A DNA stretch of 10,158 bases from Candidatus Yanofskybacteria bacterium RIFCSPHIGHO2_01_FULL_39_8b (GCA_001794015.1 MGIZ01000010.1:1-10158), one strand, 5' to 3'. Positions 1-6,507 are shown, counted from the first letter of the stretch. A program made the numbers and translations. Notes: generated by a model not told the origin, from the letters alone.

Positions 1-2
1 AA

Positions 3-695
3 GGAAAATATCGATATTATCGATGTTCTAAAAAGCATGGCAAATGCTCTCAACCATATATTTCAGAAAATCAACTTGCCGAAAAATTAAAATCTCATCT
101 TCAAACAGTTGCTATTTGCGATGATTGGAAAAAGAAAATGCTAAGCCAAGTCGATAAATGGGAAAAAGAAGATAGTCGATCATCGCAATCTTTTGCCCAA
201 GATTTTGAGAACGACCTAAACACAAACAAGCAAAAACTCGATAAGCTAGTTTCTGTTTATCTCGACGGCGATATTGATAAGCAGATTTATCTCACGAAGA
301 AAGAGGAACTAATGAAGCAGAAATTATTTCTGAACAAGCAAAAAGAAGATTTTGGGCAAAAGAGAAAGAATTGGGTCGAACCTTTGAGAGAATGGATAAA
401 AACAAGCAATGAAGCCGATTTTTTATCCAAGAACAACGATTTTCACAAAATTAAAGAAATAATCCAAAAAATTGGAACGAACCGATTCTTATCTAACAGA
501 GAAGTTTTAATTGATTTTTCCGACCCGTGGCTAATTACCGCGCAATTACGACAGGAATTGCGCGCCGATACCCTGTTGCCCGTTATGATATATCATAACG
601 GGCAACAGGGCTCATCAACAGAAAATTTGACTTGTTTCAGAATGTCGGGCTGCCGGGAGTTGGACCCGGGTTACATGACCCCCAGCCATGTGTAA
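3..695 (+). CDS. Large serine recombinase, C-terminal part (5' end outside window)
   Basis: The frame is open from the left edge, so only the last 230 residues are seen. It starts in the recombinase zinc beta-ribbon (Y-Y-R-C-S-K-K-H-G-K-C-S-Q-P, about codons 5-18). A Lys/Glu-rich coiled-coil stretch follows (about residues 40-125), and then a terminal segment ending near GTNRFLSNREVLIDFSDPWL. This ribbon, coiled coil and short tail is the usual C-terminus of large serine recombinases that integrate phages and islands; the catalytic serine domain would lie to the left. The last about 40 codons look acquired: they read through a perfect 40-bp palindrome and then antisense through the 3' half of tRNA-Pro, ending SGCRELDPGYMTPSHV. 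The natural end of the domain is probably near position 560. Convergent with rpmB, the unknown gene and the tRNA. Confidence 0.85.
   Translation, partial: GKYRYYRCSKKHGKCSQPYISENQLAEKLKSHLQTVAICDDWKKKMLSQVDKWEKEDSRSSQSFAQDFENDLNTNKQKLDKLVSVYLDGDIDKQIYLTKKEELMKQKLFLNKQKEDFGQKRKNWVEPLREWIKTSNEADFLSKNNDFHKIKEIIQKIGTNRFLSNREVLIDFSDPWLITAQLRQELRADTLLPVMIYHNGQQGSSTENLTCFRMSGCRELDPGYMTPSHV
571..610. repeat. Perfect 40-bp palindrome at recombinase 3' end
   Basis: The half-site CCCTGTTGCCCGTTATGATA is followed at once by its exact reverse complement, giving 20 bp of perfect dyad symmetry with no spacer. The central 18 bp, GTTATGATATATCATAAC (582-599), recur exactly at 8952-8969 and in diverged form at 8217-8234. 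No T-run follows on either side, so an intrinsic terminator is unlikely. A dimeric protein binding site, a recombination-related site or the end of a small repeat are open possibilities. Confidence 0.9.
645..695. other. Putative attachment site (tRNA-Pro 3' half overlapped by recombinase frame)
   Basis: The 3' half of tRNA-Pro faces the recombinase gene, and the recombinase frame ends inside it. Integrative elements often recombine at tRNA 3' ends and carry the integrase gene next to the junction. The tRNA is complete, as expected when the element restores it. The partner site at the other element end is outside the window, so the exact core cannot be given. Confidence 0.4.
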
Positions 696-715
696 TACCG
701 TTATACCACAGCCCG
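645..715 (-). tRNA. tRNA-Pro (anticodon GGG)
   Basis: Folded by hand on the minus strand, this gives a full cloverleaf of 71 nt including the discriminator. The acceptor is CGGGCUG/CAGCCCG (7 bp, with the C1-G72 pair typical of bacterial tRNA-Pro). The D arm has loop AACGGUA with the GG pair. The anticodon stem is CAUGG/UCAUG with loop CUGGGGG, so the anticodon is GGG with G37, as in proline tRNAs. The variable loop is UAAC, the T stem CCGGG/CCCGG and the discriminator A. CCA is not encoded (ACA follows). Two oddities: the T loop reads UCCAACU, with C where U55 is nearly universal, and the D stem ends in a U-U mismatch. The gene starts 1 nt after the TGA of the upstream protein gene, so it is probably cut from that mRNA or driven by a promoter inside that gene. 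Confidence 0.88.
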
Positions 716-716
716 T

Positions 717-1685
717 TCAATTAAAATCTTTTAATGCTGATTGAAGAGCCTGGAAAACTTTGTCATTAGAATTTTGATCTTCCTCGTTGGGAGATAATTT
801 AGGAGCTTCTGGCCTACTTTTAATCTCTCTTATCGTGTTTAGAGCACTTTGATATATACTAGCTACTTTAGTATAATTATTTTTGTTAGCAAATTCTATA
901 TATTTTTCTATTTGAATTTCTATTTCTTTTAGAATTAACACTTGGATTCTATGAGAACTCAATTTTAATCCCGCCTCTTTAGCTTTTTTAATCAATGATT
1001 CTTGCACAGTAGGTGAACTATTCTCTGGTTTTTTTAGAGCGGCCCTATAAGTATTTAGCTCAACTCTTAATAGAGATAATTCTTTTAGAGCATTTGAATC
1101 TATGCCTATCACAACTTTTGGTATGGTATCTTTTTTGCCTGTAATGCCCGATCTTTTTGACTGAAAATATTTTATTTCTGTTAAATCTCCACTTATAATT
1201 TTTTTCTTTACTTCTTCTAGGTTATTGCCTATTTGAACTATACTGGACGTAACATCTACATTCAGGGCTAAGTATCCAAATTTTTGGTTTTCTAGAATTT
1301 CTAAGACAAAATCAACCCCATTTTTAATATCGTCATATCGAGAAGCTATTATCGGTTCAGTATCGGGGCCAAGCCATTTAGCATGTTTTATCCCTTCTGC
1401 TAGAAGAGCTTCAAGAATTTCACCCCTTCTCTGTGATGCTGCTATTCTCGGGTCGTCTCTTAAAAATTTTTGTTCCATCTGCTCTACAAATTCTGTATCA
1501 GCTTTCATAATATTAGGATCGACATAACCCTCAAAAGAGGATAATTTTATAGCTAATTTTCTAACATAAGGCACTAAAAGATGCCAAGCTTTTCTTTCTT
1601 CTTCTGAAAGCTTTTCAAGTCCTTGCTCATTAAGCTCGGTTGCTGGAGCCGGAACTCTTTCTTTTAGTAGATGTTTTTCTAGCAA
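717..1685 (-). CDS. Conserved-looking protein of unknown function (322 aa)
   Basis: Not recognised as a named family. It is soluble, has no signal peptide or membrane segment, and is largely helical and Lys/Glu-rich. A central block (about residues 114-146) reads SRYDDIKNGVDFVLE, then a short loop, then LALNVDVT. This acidic pattern, strand-loop-strand with a D-V-T end, recalls the core of PD-(D/E)XK-type nuclease folds, but a catalytic triad cannot be proven by eye. The last 35 residues look disordered (Pro/Glu/Asn/Asp). The only usable start is TTG, one base after the rpmB stop: an in-frame stop lies 24 nt upstream of it with no other start codon between. Translation is thus probably coupled to rpmB. 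The stop codon is 1 nt from the tRNA-Pro 5' end. Confidence 0.8.
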   Translation of the reverse strand: MLEKHLLKERVPAPATELNEQGLEKLSEEERKAWHLLVPYVRKLAIKLSSFEGYVDPNIMKADTEFVEQMEQKFLRDDPRIAASQRRGEILEALLAEGIKHAKWLGPDTEPIIASRYDDIKNGVDFVLEILENQKFGYLALNVDVTSSIVQIGNNLEEVKKKIISGDLTEIKYFQSKRSGITGKKDTIPKVVIGIDSNALKELSLLRVELNTYRAALKKPENSSPTVQESLIKKAKEAGLKLSSHRIQVLILKEIEIQIEKYIEFANKNNYTKVASIYQSALNTIREIKSRPEAPKLSPNEEDQNSNDKVFQALQSALKDFN

Positions 1686-1686
1686 G

Positions 1687-1869
1687 TTACTTTGTCTTAT
1701 TGAGTGTTTTTATACAGTCGGTACAAATCATTTTTCTTTTACCGCTAACTTTTGCCCATTGGAGGTTTGGATAGCGTTTTGATTTAGAAGTTGGATTATA
1801 ATGACCCCGCAAGAGTTTGCGAGTGGTTAACATTATTGGTTTTTTACCGCATTGCGGACAACGAGTCAT
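1687..1869 (-). CDS. rpmB: Ribosomal protein bL28, zinc-ribbon form
   Basis: This is a 60-aa basic protein with an N-terminal CxxC (C4, C7) and a C-terminal CxxC (C49, C52), which can form a zinc ribbon. Between them lies the bL28 signature KSKRYPNLQWAKV followed by K-R-K-M-I-C-T-D-C. bL28 is a large-subunit ribosomal protein needed for late 50S assembly. The protein is shorter than the E. coli one (78 aa). The ATG start has no Shine-Dalgarno site. A good minus-strand promoter ends 8 nt upstream, so the mRNA would begin almost at the start codon. It is the first gene of a tight group with the 322-aa unknown protein and tRNA-Pro. Confidence 0.85.
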   Translation of the reverse strand: MTRCPQCGKKPIMLTTRKLLRGHYNPTSKSKRYPNLQWAKVSGKRKMICTDCIKTLNKTK

Positions 1870-1877
1870 AAGTTTAC

Positions 1878-1906
1878 ATAATATACTATAATTGATATTC
1901 TTTCAA
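1878..1906 (-). promoter_or_regulatory. Promoter for rpmB group (near-leaderless)
   Basis: On the minus strand TTGAAA (1906-1901), a 17-bp spacer and TATTAT (1883-1878) match a sigma-70 type promoter. The expected start point is about 7 nt downstream, within 2-3 nt of the rpmB ATG at 1869. That fits the absence of a ribosome binding site. Confidence 0.55.
1887..1892 (+). promoter_or_regulatory. Possible -10 box for the M50 peptidase gene
   Basis: A consensus TATAAT lies 20 nt before the ATG at 1912, in the same short spacer that holds the divergent rpmB promoter. No convincing -35 box is seen at the right distance, so this is a weak call. Confidence 0.3.
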
Positions 1907-1911
1907 GTATT

Positions 1912-2532
1912 ATGGAATCCTTATTGCTTCCAATCTTTTATATTATAGTTATTCTCTATTCCGTTACTATCCATGAGGTTTCTCATGGTTTAATGGCCAA
2001 TTCTTTAGGCGATCCGACAGCAAAGAACCTTGGCCGGTTAAGTCTAAATCCGATAAAACATCTGGATTTATTCGGCTCTATTATTTTGCCATTTGTTCTA
2101 TTTATTACAACCGGTTTTGCCTTTGGCTATGCTAAGCCGGTGCCGTATAATCCCAACAATTTAAACGATATAAAATACGGACCAGTTAAAGTCGCCATTG
2201 CCGGACCATTATCCAATTTAATCTTGGCTCTTCTTTTTGGGCTTACTTTGCGATTTATGCCGGATGTTTTTTCTACTTCTCTGGTGCCGGATCTATTCTC
2301 TAGAATTGTTCTGCTTAATTTAGTTTTAGCAATTTTTAATATGTTTCCCATTCCGCCCCTTGATGGCCACTGGCTTTTAATGGCTTTTTTGCCGCCGAGA
2401 ATGGATGCGGTGAAAGTCTATATTTACAAAAATAGTTTTATTCTATTTCCTATATTCCTCATAGTTTTCATGGTTTTTGTCTCTCCTTTAATATATTGGC
2501 TGTTTCAGCTGATTACAGGGGCGGGGTTGTGA
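1912..2532 (+). CDS. M50-family (site-2-protease-like) membrane zinc metallopeptidase
   Basis: This is a 206-aa integral membrane protein. The first helix carries HEVSH (H21-E22-H25), the HExxH zinc-binding catalytic motif. A later helix has NMFPIPPLDG (143-152), in which D151 is the third zinc ligand. Gly/Pro-rich AGPLSNL (97-103) is also typical. There are five or six hydrophobic segments, and no PDZ or CBS domain. This is the compact peptidase M50 / SREBP-type group common in bacteria, which cleaves substrates within the membrane; the substrate cannot be told from the sequence. The ATG has no Shine-Dalgarno site. The TGA stop lies just 7 nt before the -35 box of the next operon, so transcription may read into rpsL. 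Confidence 0.9.
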   Translation: MESLLLPIFYIIVILYSVTIHEVSHGLMANSLGDPTAKNLGRLSLNPIKHLDLFGSIILPFVLFITTGFAFGYAKPVPYNPNNLNDIKYGPVKVAIAGPLSNLILALLFGLTLRFMPDVFSTSLVPDLFSRIVLLNLVLAIFNMFPIPPLDGHWLLMAFLPPRMDAVKVYIYKNSFILFPIFLIVFMVFVSPLIYWLFQLITGAGL

Positions 2533-2539
2533 TTTTTTG

Positions 2540-2569
2540 TTGACAGATTGGGCCATTTTTTGATATACT
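2540..2569 (+). promoter_or_regulatory. Strong promoter of the rpsL-rpsG-fusA operon
   Basis: A perfect TTGACA (2540-2545), an 18-bp spacer and TATACT (2564-2569), preceded by TG for an extended -10. The predicted start is near 2576, giving a 5' leader of about 118 nt. It is the best sigma-70 match in the window, as expected for a ribosomal-protein operon. Confidence 0.75.
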
Positions 2570-2575
2570 CTTTTA

Positions 2576-2694
2576 GTCCGTTGATCAGCATTAATTAGCT
2601 ATTTTTAGATTTTTAATTGTAATTTTTAATTTCACACCCTAAATTTTACATTTGATTGAGCACGGCCAAGTTTGATTTGGTAAAATGAAGGAAC
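2576..2694 (+). other. AT-rich 5' leader of rpsL
   Basis: The leader holds no open frame and no strong hairpin. AAGGA (2688-2692) lies only 2 nt before the ATG, too close for a normal Shine-Dalgarno site. A second possible -10 (TGG then TAAAAT, 2681-2686) near its end has only a weak -35 (TTGAGC, 2656-2661, 19-bp spacer); if used, it would give leaderless rpsL mRNA. Confidence 0.35.
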
Positions 2695-3105
2695 ATGCCA
2701 ACATTCCGACAATTATTAAAGAATCCAAGAAAAATTTCTAAAGCGAAAACAAAGTCGCCGGCTTTGGAATTTGGTTTTAATACTTTACAAAATAGACCAA
2801 GGTATTATCCGGCCCCATTTAAGAGGGGAGTATGTATTCAAGTGAAGACGATGACTCCCAAAAAACCCAATTCGGCTCTTAGAAAAGTCGCCAGGGTACG
2901 ATTAACTAATGGCATGGAGGTTACCGCATATATTCCCGGTATAGGCCACAATCTGCAGGAACATTCGGTTGTTGTATTAAGGGGCGGAAGGGTTAAAGAC
3001 TTGCCAGGAATAAGGTATCATATAGTAAGAGGAGTATTGGATAGTAGCGGTGTAGAGGGAAGAATGCAGCAAAGAAGTAAATATGGTGCGAAAAGACCTA
3101 AATAG
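2695..3105 (+). CDS. rpsL: Ribosomal protein uS12
   Basis: This 136-aa protein aligns by eye along the whole S12 family. It has the basic N-terminus MPTFRQLLKNPRK, the decoding-centre loop TMTPKKPNSALRK, then VTAYIPGIGHNLQEHS, the second loop GGRVKDLPGIRYH, and a C-terminal RSKYGAKRPK. S12 is a 30S protein at the A-site that monitors codon-anticodon pairing. The two lysines whose mutation gives streptomycin resistance in other bacteria (in PKKPN and RVKDLP) are wild type here. First gene of the str operon; its stop is followed by a long hairpin that fills the gap to rpsG. Confidence 0.98.
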   Translation: MPTFRQLLKNPRKISKAKTKSPALEFGFNTLQNRPRYYPAPFKRGVCIQVKTMTPKKPNSALRKVARVRLTNGMEVTAYIPGIGHNLQEHSVVVLRGGRVKDLPGIRYHIVRGVLDSSGVEGRMQQRSKYGAKRPK

Positions 3106-3189
3106 TGACTAACGACTAACAATTAACGACTAATGACTAATAAGATTTCGATCTTTAGTCATAGGTCATTAGTTATAGGTTGTAAGTTA
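3106..3189 (+). repeat. Long imperfect hairpin filling the rpsL-rpsG spacer (copy 1)
   Basis: The spacer is almost entirely one inverted repeat. The tip is AGAT-TTCG-ATCT (UUCG tetraloop) inside ATGACTAA/TTAGTCAT (3133-3140 with 3155-3162). Pairing continues outward with isolated mismatches and G-U pairs to about 3106/3189. GACTAA-type words repeat in the left arm and TTAGT or AAGTTAT words in the right arm. A sequence-related hairpin lies just before tuf (9592-9666). The right arm ends about 11 nt before the rpsG start, so it could affect rpsG translation or operon transcript stability. Confidence 0.8.
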
Positions 3190-3200
3190 TAAAGCGAAGC

Positions 3201-3668
3201 TTGCGACGTCCCGTCAAAAAGAAATCACATCTTGAGCCGGATATTAAATATTCTAATTTTTTGGTTGCAAAGCTAATCAACTATATAATGGAGAGCGGAA
3301 AAAAGGCGATAGCGATGAGGGTTACCTATGATGCCCTAACTATAGCTGAGGAAAAAACAGGTAAGCCGGCGCTGGAAGTATTCCAGAAAGCTATGGATAA
3401 TGTCACGCCGAACATGGAGCTTCGCTCTCGTCGGATAGGGGGAGCTAACTATCAAGTTCCGATTGAAGTTCGTCCGGAAAGAAAAACAGCTCTTGCCTTG
3501 CGCTGGATTATTAATGCCGCCCAATCAAAAAAAGGCAAGCCAATGAGGGAAAAATTAGCCGAAGAACTTATAAATGCTGCCAACAATACTGGTGATGCAG
3601 TTAAGAAAAAGATGGATGTTCACCGCATGGCCGAAGCCAACAAGGCCTTTGCTCATTTTGCGTGGTAA
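3201..3668 (+). CDS. rpsG: Ribosomal protein uS7
   Basis: This 155-aa protein has clear S7 motifs: DIKYSNFLVAKLINYIM, then NVTPNMELRSRRIGGANYQV (the beta-hairpin that reaches the E-site), VPIEVRPERK, ALRWII, and the C-terminal DVHRMAEANKAFAHFAW. S7 starts assembly of the 30S head by binding 16S rRNA. The start is TTG: MRRPVKKK is the expected S7 N-terminus and no upstream ATG fits. Only a weak GAAG precedes it. Its stop is 3 nt from the fusA start. In E. coli S7 represses its own operon by binding the rpsL-rpsG spacer; here that spacer is a long hairpin, so a similar role is possible but unproven. Confidence 0.97.
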   Translation: MRRPVKKKSHLEPDIKYSNFLVAKLINYIMESGKKAIAMRVTYDALTIAEEKTGKPALEVFQKAMDNVTPNMELRSRRIGGANYQVPIEVRPERKTALALRWIINAAQSKKGKPMREKLAEELINAANNTGDAVKKKMDVHRMAEANKAFAHFAW

Positions 3669-3671
3669 AGT

Positions 3672-5777
3672 ATGTCCGATTACCCAATTAGTAAAATTCG
3701 TAACTTCGGTGTCATTGCTCACATTGATGCTGGAAAGACCACAACCTCGGAGAGGATTCTTTTTTATACCGGCATTTCCCATAAGATAGGAGAAGTTCAT
3801 GAGGGGGATACGGTCATGGATTGGATGGAACAGGAAAGAGAAAGGGGAATAACTATTACTGCGGCGGCAACAACGGCTTATTGGTCGCCTTCAGATGCGA
3901 AAGACAAGGAAGCAGAAAAAGTTAAACTGAATATTATTGATACCCCTGGCCATATTGATTTTACGATCGAAGTTAAGCGCTCCTTGAGGGTTCTTGATGG
4001 CGCGGTGGTTGTTTTTGATGGTGTGGCCGGCGTTGAACCGCAATCGGAAACTAATTGGCGATATGCCGATGATTATCAAGTGCCCAGGATTTGTTTTATC
4101 AATAAACTTGATCGGCTCGGCGCTTCCTTTAATAAATCTTTCCAATCTATCCTGGAACGACTTTCTCCTTATGCGGTTAAAATGCAGATTCCCGACGGCC
4201 ACGAAGATAATTTTAAAGGCATTGTTGATTTACTTACGATGGAATATATAACTTTTGATGGTCCAAAGGGCGAGAAGGTAATTAAAGGAACTATACCTAA
4301 CCATCTTAAAGCTGAAGCCGAAAAAGAAAGAGCTGTTACTGTTGAAAAAATAGTTGAGCAAGATGATCAAGCTATGTCTGATTATCTTGAGGGTAAGGAG
4401 ATAAATCTTATTAGACTTCGAGAAATATTAAGAAAGGCAACGATTAAGAATAAAATTTTCCCTGTTTTTTGCGGCTCGGCCTTAAAGAATAAAGGAGTTC
4501 AACTGGTTCTTGATGCCGTGGCATATTATCTGCCATCGCCGGTAGATATTTCTTCAACTAGCGGAATTGATAAGAAAACTGGCCAGGATAAACAAATTTT
4601 ACCCGATGATGATGCTCCTTTTGTTGCCCTGGCCTTTAAAACTGCTACCGATCCATTCGTCGGTTCCCTAACTTTTTTTAGAGTTTATTCAGGCAAACTT
4701 TCTTCCGGATCATATGTTTTAAATACTCGTAGCGGCCAACAAGAGAGAATAAGCCGTATCGTTAGGCTTCATGCCAACGATAGGGAAGAAATTAAAGAAA
4801 TATATGCCGGCAATATTGCGGCTACCGTTGGCTTGAAGGACACAAAAACCGGAGATACATTATGTGACCCTGATAACCCCATAGTCTTGGAAGGGATTGA
4901 GATTCCCGAACCTGTTATTTCTTTGCGTATTGAACCCAAGACCAAGGCCGACCAGGAAAAGATGAGTCTTTCTTTGAGAAAACTTTCTGATGAAGATCCA
5001 ACTTTTCGGATAAAAACCGACGAGGAAACGGCTGAAATGATAATTTCAGGAATGGGCGAACTTCACCTTGAGATAATTGTCGATCGATTAAGAAGAGAAT
5101 TTGGCGTCAATGTCAATGTCGGCCGGCCTCAAGTTTCATATAAAGAAACTATTGCTGGCACAGCTGAAGCAGAGGGGAAATATATCCGTCAATCAGGCGG
5201 ACGGGGTCAATATGGCCACGTCTGGTTGCGAGTTGAACCGCTTGAGAGAAGTAAGGGCTATGAATTTGTTAATTCTATCAAGGGGGGATCTGTTCCAGAA
5301 GAATATATAAAACCGACTGAAAAAGGAGTTCTAGAAGCGATGGACAAAGGTGTTTTGGCCGGTTTTCCGCTGGTTGATATGAAGGTTACTCTTTACGATG
5401 GGTCTTATCATGAAGTTGACTCATCTGAAATAGCTTTCAAAATCGCCGGAGCCATAGCTTTACAGGAAGCGGTTAAAAGGGCGAAGCTTACTTTACTTGA
5501 GCCGATTATGAAATTAGAAATTATTGTACCGGATAAATTTATGGGCGAAACGACTGGTGATCTAGCTTCGCGCCGGGGACAAATCTTAAGTCTTAACGAT
5601 CGTAGTCCTCTTAATTTGAAAGTAATAAATTCAAAAGTACCGTTGGCAGAAATGTTCGGTTATGCTACAACCTTGAGGTCATTGACTGAAGGCCGGGGGA
5701 CGTTTACAATGGAATTTGATCACTACGAGCCGGCGCCAAATAATGTGGCCCAGCAGATAATCGAGGGTAAAAAGTAG
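3672..5777 (+). CDS. fusA: Elongation factor G
   Basis: This is a full-length EF-G of 701 aa (E. coli 704). The GTPase motifs are in order: P-loop AHIDAGKT (16-23), switch I RGIT (58-61), DTPGH (90-94), NKLD (144-147) and GSALK (268-272). Domains II to V follow, including the domain IV segment QSGGRGQYGHV and the domain V tail RGTFTMEFDHYEPAP. It catalyses GTP-driven translocation of tRNA and mRNA on the ribosome. The ATG lies 3 nt after rpsG with no Shine-Dalgarno site, so translational coupling is likely. In most bacteria tuf follows directly; here an accessory block of about 3.9 kb intervenes. Confidence 0.99.
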   Translation: MSDYPISKIRNFGVIAHIDAGKTTTSERILFYTGISHKIGEVHEGDTVMDWMEQERERGITITAAATTAYWSPSDAKDKEAEKVKLNIIDTPGHIDFTIEVKRSLRVLDGAVVVFDGVAGVEPQSETNWRYADDYQVPRICFINKLDRLGASFNKSFQSILERLSPYAVKMQIPDGHEDNFKGIVDLLTMEYITFDGPKGEKVIKGTIPNHLKAEAEKERAVTVEKIVEQDDQAMSDYLEGKEINLIRLREILRKATIKNKIFPVFCGSALKNKGVQLVLDAVAYYLPSPVDISSTSGIDKKTGQDKQILPDDDAPFVALAFKTATDPFVGSLTFFRVYSGKLSSGSYVLNTRSGQQERISRIVRLHANDREEIKEIYAGNIAATVGLKDTKTGDTLCDPDNPIVLEGIEIPEPVISLRIEPKTKADQEKMSLSLRKLSDEDPTFRIKTDEETAEMIISGMGELHLEIIVDRLRREFGVNVNVGRPQVSYKETIAGTAEAEGKYIRQSGGRGQYGHVWLRVEPLERSKGYEFVNSIKGGSVPEEYIKPTEKGVLEAMDKGVLAGFPLVDMKVTLYDGSYHEVDSSEIAFKIAGAIALQEAVKRAKLTLLEPIMKLEIIVPDKFMGETTGDLASRRGQILSLNDRSPLNLKVINSKVPLAEMFGYATTLRSLTEGRGTFTMEFDHYEPAPNNVAQQIIEGKK

Positions 5778-6002
5778 TTGCCCGTTCTCGGCCAGCCGAT
5801 TTCTCATTCACTTCGCCACATCAACAAATTCGGCGATATTTCTGCGTCCGTTTCGTTTCGGGTGCTTTTCTTCTCTTTTTCTTCTCTTTTTCTTTTTTTA
5901 AATCTTCTCTTAATCTTTTGAGCAAATTTTCGTAAAAATTGACGAATAAATAAAGTCGTGCTATCACATGATGTTTTTCCAAAGGTGCAATGATTTGAAG
6001 TA
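5778..6002. other. Gene-free spacer after fusA with polypyrimidine tract
   Basis: No open frame of note. The first part contains a short G+C-rich dyad (TCGGCCAGCCGA). A pure pyrimidine run of 35 nt follows (5865-5899), built partly of a 12-nt unit TTTTCTTCTCTT repeated about twice. A normal terminator does not follow fusA directly; the first strong hairpin is at 6003-6028. Confidence 0.6.
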
Positions 6003-6035
6003 AAAAGCAGGATAATTATCCTGCTTTTCTTTTTA
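6003..6035. terminator. Bidirectional intrinsic terminator
   Basis: A perfect 26-bp palindrome (AAAAGCAGGATAA and its complement, 6003-6028) is followed by CTTTTT on the plus strand and by TTTTTA on the minus strand. It can end transcripts from fusA and from the convergent transposase remnant, whose TAA stop lies in the centre of the hairpin. Confidence 0.8.
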
Positions 6036-6507
6036 TCCCCAATATCTCTGGAAACTTAACGTCTTTTTTGACGGCAACTTCTAATGACGATTTACCATTT
6101 AAGTGTTTGAACGGCTCCTCACAATCAGTAAAAGGTTTTGTTCTTCTTCGTATCATCCAAGCATTCAACCACCTCTCGGCGGAATGGAAACTTTGGAAAC
6201 CCTTAATGCTTTTTAATCTGCCTTGTAAATGTGAATTAAAAGATTCAATGATATTGGTTGTATTAGGACAATGTTCTAGGCGATATTTGAAAGCAAAGAG
6301 CTCATTGCTTCTTTTAGCTACATCTACAAGCACAGTTTGGACGACAGAGCTGTATTTGCCATATCTGAAGTAAAGATACTACAATCTAGCTTCTCTGGCT
6401 TTATGGTGAAGTTTAGGGTTAAAGGCACTACTTAACCCATAAAAGAACTCCCGATATTTCTCATTAGTTCTAATAGCTAGAGCCTGTCTCTCGTTTTCTA
6501 AATAATG
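6016..6507 (-). pseudogene. DDE transposase remnant (IS256/MULE-like C-terminal part), amber-interrupted
   Basis: The minus-strand frame gives a transposase C-terminus: TTNIIESFNSHLQGRLKSIK, then GFQSFHSAERWLNAWMIRRR, then FTDCEEPFKHLNG. The TTN-IES-N motif with the following WLNAW-RRR resembles IS256/MULE-type DDE transposases; the exact family is uncertain. The same frame continues upstream as ENERQALAIRTNEKYREFFY, then GLSSAFNPKLHHKAREARL, but a TAG at 6381-6379 breaks it. The catalytic N-terminal part is missing: the remnant ends near 6507, where an IS1634-type remnant on the other strand begins. Truncated and with a nonsense codon, so not functional. Confidence 0.75.

Noticed and set aside
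571..610. 40-bp palindrome as an intrinsic terminator
   Set aside because: No T-run follows on either strand and the dyad has no natural loop.
2576..2694. Riboswitch or ribosomal-protein leader in front of rpsL
   Set aside because: The stretch is very A+T-rich with no stable hairpin or known aptamer motif.
3672..5777. Several open frames opposite or within fusA, rpsG and the M50 gene
   Set aside because: They overlap strongly conserved genes in other frames, have no family motifs and no start signals.
6068..6373. Plus-strand frame across the DDE transposase remnant
   Set aside because: The minus strand there encodes a recognisable transposase C-terminus; the plus frame is its shadow.
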